A stretch of 36,434 nt of DNA, from the NCBI GenBank assembly GCA_000697455.1, contig JNET01032851.1:1-36434 (forward strand), written 5' to 3'. This DNA comes from Basidiobolus heterosporus B8920. Lineage: Eukaryota; Basidiobolomycota; Basidiobolomycetes; Basidiobolales; Basidiobolaceae. This document shows, one piece after another, positions 31,492 through 36,434 of this stretch. The stretch's first letter is position 1; every line of letters begins with the position of its first letter. A model generated the notes under the pieces. It made no database searches, was not told the origin of the DNA, and saw nothing but the letters and a program-made list of their open reading frames with translations. A program made the position numbers and the translations under genes.

Positions 31492-32878
31492 ATGAATTAC
31501 ACTCATTATCCTTGTCGCTGGTACCAATGCTCACTAGTCTTCCCCACTCTCGAATCCCTGTATTCTCATCTCACAAACGACCATGTAGGACGAAAGTCCA
31601 CCAGTAACCTATGTCTACAGTGTCACTGGGAGCATTGCCAAGTAACCACCCTCAAGAGAGATCACATTACTTCACACCTAAGGGTCCATGTACCCCTTAA
31701 GCCATTCCTATGCCAGGTAACACTCGCATCTAAACATCACCTCATATCCAGGAAATAACCATTCCCTCGTCAGAATTGTGGCAAAATGTTCAAACGGCGT
31801 CAGGACCTAAGAAAACATGAAAAAACCCATGAACAGTTTAATGTTAGGAGACATTCTATGTATGCGTCTATGTACACGCCTGATGGCAACGTGGCTCAGG
31901 TTCCATCCCGCTCAGGCTCCATATCATTGCCTATATCGCGACCAGAACGTAGTGCCTTTATCTTCTGACTTTCTACCAACCTTGGCTAACGCTCTTGATT
32001 TCTAAGCTGTAAATCTGCTCACCCAGCCGCTCACCCTTACCTCATCGAGAATACGCTACAGTCCTTATTGGTCAGCGCCCATTCCAGATGATGTATCAGG
32101 AAAGCATAGTCACTCTCAACCAAGGATTGCAAATGATTTTTACTCGAACTGTAAGTGATTTGCCAATGATTGGTTGTGTCTTATATGTGATTAAAGATAA
32201 AGAGTAACAATAGGTCAACCCAGTATTCGCCCGAGTCATCTATTCACATCCAGACATACGGCACCGGTTCGAGTGGCCGAGAAGACGGGGGATTCCGCTC
32301 CACCTTTTATCAATGCCTCAGCCCAATCAGGCCAGGTTTATCATTGGGAAGATCAAAACCTTGCACTAGACTGGAGCCAGTACAGACACGAACAATCTTG
32401 GTTCTCATCAAAAGCACCAGACCCATCAAGAGCACCAGATCCAATAACCCATTGGAATAGCCTTAGACCTTCATCTAGCATCACTACTTTTCAATCGATA
32501 CGTGGATGTGAGTCAACAAACACAAGTGCACATCCGACATTTGGATTTCAGACCAAAACTGCTCCACGCTCGAAAGAATCCATTTCTCAACCCAAAATCC
32601 AACTGAAACCTTTCAGATTTACGGAAAACACCACTTCCCCACCACCCGACCCAACAGAGATTCACCACGACGACCTACTTCTAAAGACTCAACTGTCGAG
32701 CATCTCCAACACACATGAGCATCGAAATCAGCCCACCCCCGCCCCTACTTCCACATCCACAAGCCCCACTACGTCCCCGACTTTTGATCTTGTCAAGAGC
32801 GAAAATAGCGATTCAATCTTGTCTATGTCAAGTCTTCCGAATCCTGAGGAGTTAGGGTCAACCGAGTTCTTACAATAG
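31492..32878 (+). CDS. PacC/Rim101-type pH-response zinc finger transcription factor
   Basis: Proposed exons 31492-31716, 31774-31948, 32007-32150 and 32214-32878 give 402 residues; introns are 57, 58 and 63 bases. Three C2H2 fingers fill residues 8-97 in the PacC pattern: finger 1 with CRWYQC and [11 protein letters not shown], finger 2 with CHWEHC and [17 protein letters not shown], and finger 3 with [21 protein letters not shown], split by intron 1. The signature [14 protein letters not shown] and the KRDHITSH block are diagnostic. These factors bind GCCARG and control alkaline-pH genes after proteolytic activation through the Pal/Rim pathway. The rest is Ser/Thr/Pro-rich. It is much shorter than A. 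nidulans PacC (about 680 residues) and I see no clear YPxL/I motif for PalA binding, so processing control may differ. Confidence 0.93.
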
Positions 32879-33077
32879 ATACAATCTCGTTTGGAATCGA
32901 TTCGTATCGGTAAGCCATATCGGTAAACCGGTGCACTGGATCCCTAGATTCAATCAGTAAAGCATGAATATGAGCATAAGCATACGCATAGATAATTCAA
33001 TAAACCTCCCGATTCACTGTGATCATTGGTGGACTGAGGAAAAAAACGGAATCCGATGGTGAATATCATTCAAATTC

Positions 33078-34379
33078 ATGTCAATCATCACTTTTGCCAT
33101 GTCTACCCCTCAATGTCTACCCCCAATGTCTACCCCTCATATACTTGATCTACCCTCAGATTGTTGGTATTCCATAATTCCATATCTAAGTCTCGATGAT
33201 ATATTAAATCTCTCTCTACTTTGCAAGTCCTTGTATGGTCTTTTGAACTCCCAAGAGGATTCTTTGTGGAGAGCGAAGCTGTCCTCATTCCTGCCTGGTC
33301 TGACGAACGATATACAGGTGGTCAGTGGGGTTTGTAAGACCAGTCTGTCTTCTTCTGAAATCAAGTATTTATGTGTGGGTGTACCTGGAGCACTTCGAAA
33401 TCTTACCCCAGAGTCCCCTTTAGGTTGGAGATATCCGAGTATCACAAAATTCAATACCAACAAGAATCTATGTTTACTATTGAAAAAGATAAAACTCATC
33501 CAAGATACTCTGGTTGACACTCTTTTACAAGCAACCTCACCCCTTCGAACTAACCAACGAAACTCTTCTTTGAGTACGACCGAAAAAAGATTTCTTAAAG
33601 AAAAAGGAACACCAAACCAGTTGGTTGATTTACTCAAGTTTCAAGAAAATTCTCACTTGACCTTACCCATTGACTACGTTTACTTTTTACTTAACCACGC
33701 ACATAAGTTCTGGTGGAATCCAGATTGGTTAAGGTTATCGTTCGTTCCGGGTAACGGCGGTTTCGTGTTTACTGGTCCAAGTTGTGAAGAATTCAAAACA
33801 CGGAGCGAATTTCAGGTGATAACCAGCGAAAGTTTACTAGATCATGAGCCGGAACCTTACTTGGGCGAATTGGTAGAGACTCAGTATGATTATTGGAAAT
33901 ACGTTGCGGGAGAACGTCGGTTTCTACGGATAACCGGTTCATGTGGAGAGGAAAGTGAACGATATCTCATGCTGGAAGTGACCGATTTTACAGAGGCAGA
34001 TTTTGGTAGTGTTTATTATGTTAACAATGTTGGGGATAGTACACAGATCAGAGAATTTGATGAAGAGGATTACATGCCCCGTACACCTTTATGGAGTCAT
34101 TTCACTTTCACCGATTTCCTTCAACGTTTTGCAAATGCTCACTTGAAGGTCGACCTCGTACCTCATAGGTTTTTCTATCAGGTTGGATTTCATGAAGAAT
34201 TCAAGAATTTCTTGGAAGAAACGGAGATTTTCGATAAACCTCAGACAACTTTTACCACACATCCCTCTTGTTTACATATCACGAAACTTCCATTTACTCT
34301 CACAAGAAAAGAAACGAAATTGGAAGAGAAATTGATTAAACTCCATAGCAAAGAGCGAAAATGTACATGTTTCGATTGA
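33078..34379 (+). CDS. F-box protein with SUKH (SMI1/KNR4-like) region
   Basis: Single open frame of 433 codons. An F-box lies at about residues 20-65 (ILDLPSDCWYSIIPYLSLDD, LCKSLYGLL, then SLWRAKL). A second region, about 190-350, contains LPIDYVYFLLNHAHKFWW, GNGGFVFTG, a WKYVAGERRFLRI strand and an acidic patch with SVYYVNN, which resembles the SMI1/KNR4 (SUKH) fold. That part is weaker evidence. F-box proteins recruit substrates to SCF ubiquitin ligases through Skp1. Animal FBXO3 pairs an F-box with a SUKH-like and an ApaG domain; I see no ApaG domain here. The start is unsure: in-frame ATGs at 33078, 33099 and 33126 lie within a tandem repeat of ATGTCTACCCCTCA. It is followed closely by the convergent acid phosphatase. 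Confidence 0.8.
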   Translation: MSIITFAMSTPQCLPPMSTPHILDLPSDCWYSIIPYLSLDDILNLSLLCKSLYGLLNSQEDSLWRAKLSSFLPGLTNDIQVVSGVCKTSLSSSEIKYLCVGVPGALRNLTPESPLGWRYPSITKFNTNKNLCLLLKKIKLIQDTLVDTLLQATSPLRTNQRNSSLSTTEKRFLKEKGTPNQLVDLLKFQENSHLTLPIDYVYFLLNHAHKFWWNPDWLRLSFVPGNGGFVFTGPSCEEFKTRSEFQVITSESLLDHEPEPYLGELVETQYDYWKYVAGERRFLRITGSCGEESERYLMLEVTDFTEADFGSVYYVNNVGDSTQIREFDEEDYMPRTPLWSHFTFTDFLQRFANAHLKVDLVPHRFFYQVGFHEEFKNFLEETEIFDKPQTTFTTHPSCLHITKLPFTLTRKETKLEEKLIKLHSKERKCTCFD

Positions 34380-34533
34380 TAGATTGCCACATATTCTAAG
34401 GATAAATAAAGAAAACCTGGGGCTTTATTGAGTTGATACGTGCGGTGCTTTTCAATGGGATTCAAATCACTACTGCTACGTGTTTATAAGGGTATATCGA
34501 GATGGTGCAGGGATGGGGAATACCACGCCTAAA
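34380..34533. other. Short convergent spacer
   Basis: Only 154 bases separate the stop codons of the F-box and phosphatase genes. An AATAAA-like signal (ATAAATAAAG near 34403) serves the F-box gene. Confidence 0.5.
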
Positions 34534-35996
34534 TCATACTAGTTGGCATTCGTCTTTTTGGGGTGTTTTGGTTTCGACATATTTGAGGAATTGTTCAACA
34601 GGACAGGAATGCAAGTTACACCACTCTTTCTTTAGCTCTAGTACCTTTCCATTGAAAATGATTCGAACATGGTAGGAATTGTCTTGACGCTGCCACAACT
34701 CGAAGAGTAAGTTGGACGCATAAGGTGGCCATCTCATATCCTTGGCATGAAGTAGTCCTAGAACACCGGTCATGGTGTCGTCATGACCAGAGAAGATTTC
34801 GAATGGTTTCGCAGTCAGTTTTCCACCTTGTTTTGAGACCTTCTTGATCTCGCCAAGGGCAATTTGCATACGCTCCTTAATATCCTTCAAAACCCAACCA
34901 ATGAGCACACCATTTACTTGGTCAGCAAGCTCGGCATCCCGATGGGTGTAGGTGTACTCCACATCAATGGATTGAAACAACGCTCTGGTCATATCCTCAG
35001 TAACACACTTGTTGCCTTTACAAGGTAGCTTCTTGTGATGACAGCCGCGAGCACGAATAGAATCCACATAACCGACCATGGTGCTCTGTCTATCGGCCAT
35101 TGATCCGGTGTCAAGGATGTCATCAAGCTGTTTCTTTAGCGGTGAAACTGTCTTCCAATATTGCTGATAGTACGTGGTGTTGATCATGCGGTTAGAAATC
35201 TCGACGTATTTTGGACACCTCGCCTTATTGAAGAGCAGGGTTTCTATTTCACTAGGTTCGAATACGATGGGAATTGCCCAGTGACTACTGGCTCTCTGCT
35301 TGACTGGATAGAGGCCCGTGAGCAGGGATTGTACGGATTGTTTTGTACGCCTAATTACCGTTAATCTCAAAGAATCCAAGATTTCTGGGAAACATAAGTG
35401 AACTTACCAGACATCACTACTACGAATGTAAAATGACCTTGGATCCTTTAGCTTCTTGGGCAGATACTTGATCTTGTTCACATAGATATCGCGAAGGGAG
35501 TTCCCTAACTCCAGGTGTTGAAGCATCCCCTTCGCAGTTAGTTGGCCATTGATACATGAACCTTTCCAGAAGTTCTCTGAAAGGGCGTTCACTTGAGGAA
35601 TGACCACGTCGTATTCGAAGGATCCACTGTCAAAATCAACCCCTTGGTAACTACCGTACATGTGAGAATGATCACGTATCTGATCACAATCCCAAGTGAC
35701 ATCATGTTCATGGGGATTAGGATATACTGGTGAACGATCTCCATGACGAATTAAAAGTTGTAGGTGGACCAGCTTGGCATTTGGCTTGATCAATGGTATT
35801 TAGAACGTGGATAGGGATGTAGACGGGAACTTAAATGTGAACAAAACTTCATCCTTACCATGGGCTCATAATTCTTGTCACTAGGCCTGGGTGCTTGGCA
35901 GTAGTCGTAGTCGTCAGAATAGAGGCCGGGTGCAGCATTGGCGGTTAGAATTTCCAGAGTTGATAACCCCGCAACCAAAGCAAGTAACAGATGCAT
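34534..35996 (-). CDS. Secreted histidine acid phosphatase
   Basis: Proposed exons on the minus strand 35996-35859, 35784-35408 and 35350-34534 give 443 residues; introns are 74 and 57 bases. A signal peptide is evident (MHLLLALVAGLSTLEIL..., cleavage near residue 20). The catalytic RHGDRSP sits at residues 59-65, with His60 as the nucleophile. SSDVWRTKQSVQSLLTGLYP matches the family motif after the active site. The second catalytic motif is SGHDDT (His361, Asp362). Conserved cysteines suggest disulfides. The enzyme hydrolyses phosphomonoesters outside the cell, in the ER-Golgi or in the vacuole. It resembles the ACP6/PXYLP1 branch more than classic fungal phytase, as RHGDR lacks the phytase RHGARYP form. 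The start at 35996 is favoured by the signal peptide. Confidence 0.92.
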
Positions 35997-36434
35997 GTTT
36001 ATGATCTCTGATGTTGGGGTGGTGATCGTCAAGGCTTTTATACAGGTGGACAAATCGTTTCAGAACTGGTGATGCCATGCAATATAAACTCACTGAATAA
36101 ACATCAAATAACAACCACCAACTTCCAAAAACTAATCATCCAAACAGGATTTCGCCAATTTCAAATGCCAAATCTCAGTGGTTTCATTTATTAGTATTCT
36201 AAGGTACGCATAATCCTCCAATTGAGTATGAGAAACTTTCTTTTCTAGTCACCTAAGTCACCGTTATGGTCCCACTGCTGGGTATTGGATGTTTGTGCTG
36301 GTTTTACTGCGTTTTCATATGAATTCATTTACCGAATTTGTAAGGTGGGCATCAGGTTTTATCAGAAAAGGAACTGTCCTTGAAACTACGCCTACTGTTC
36401 AACCCTGTATGTCAATTATTATTTGATCGTTGGT
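35997..36434. promoter_or_regulatory. Upstream region of the acid phosphatase gene
   Basis: These 438 bases to the window edge contain the likely phosphatase promoter. I see no gene, RNA, repeat or clear factor site. A neighbouring gene may begin outside the window. Confidence 0.35.

Overview
The window is nuclear DNA of a filamentous, non-Dikarya-like fungus. The evidence is a set of fungus-specific proteins (Rxt3 of the Rpd3L deacetylase complex, a PacC/Rim101 pH-response factor, a Rho3-type GTPase, a TCO89-like protein), a two-PAS protein of a kind I associate with early-diverging fungi, and an FYVE-SAP-RING ligase that I know mainly from animals. Coding genes carry many very short introns, about 37 to 93 bases, usually with GTAAGT/GTAAAT-like donors and CTAAC-like branch sites. 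I lean towards a Zoopagomycota or Mucoromycota genome (Basidiobolus-like is one possibility), but the sequence alone does not fix the species.

Layout. Bases 1-3370 are a graveyard of old Ty1/copia-type retroelement pieces: a 602-base LTR on the plus strand, a minus-strand LTR start with polypurine tract, a gag-type zinc knuckle, several copies of one short LTR-flanking segment, and a tRNA-like cloverleaf. From 3378 on the window is gene-dense: a PPR protein (-), a two-PAS protein (+), a probable TORC1 subunit TCO89-like protein (-), an RNF34/RFFL-like FYVE-SAP-RING ubiquitin ligase (-), an RGS-domain protein with six copies of an unusual basic FFG motif (+), an eight-exon ZRC1/COT1-type zinc transporter (-), a decayed Rab5/Ypt52-like gene (+), a Rho3-like GTPase (+), a CRAL-TRIO lipid-transfer protein (-), a 2-kb stretch without genes that holds a 13-base tandem repeat, a DDHD phospholipase (+), a very large Rxt3 protein (+), a PacC/Rim101 homologue (+), an F-box/SUKH-like protein (+) and a secreted histidine acid phosphatase (-).

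There is no operon-like logic. Neighbours are divergent or convergent with gaps of 0.15 to 2 kb. Several genes fall in loosely related areas: signalling and membrane traffic (RGS, Rab5-like relic, Rho3, CRAL-TRIO, DDHD lipase, FYVE ligase, TCO89-like) and nutrient or pH response (PacC, zinc transporter, acid phosphatase, Rxt3). I read this as chance proximity.

Most exon structures below were built by hand from splice signals, phase and family conservation. They close into uninterrupted frames of 202 to 1576 codons, which is good support, but no transcript data were available. The most unusual items are the six-copy FFG motif in the RGS protein, the acidic EEGEI-repeat plus Arg/Asp-rich tail fused to Rxt3, the fungal FYVE-SAP-RING ligase with a 19-base microexon, and the Rab5-like pseudogene beside an intact Rho3.
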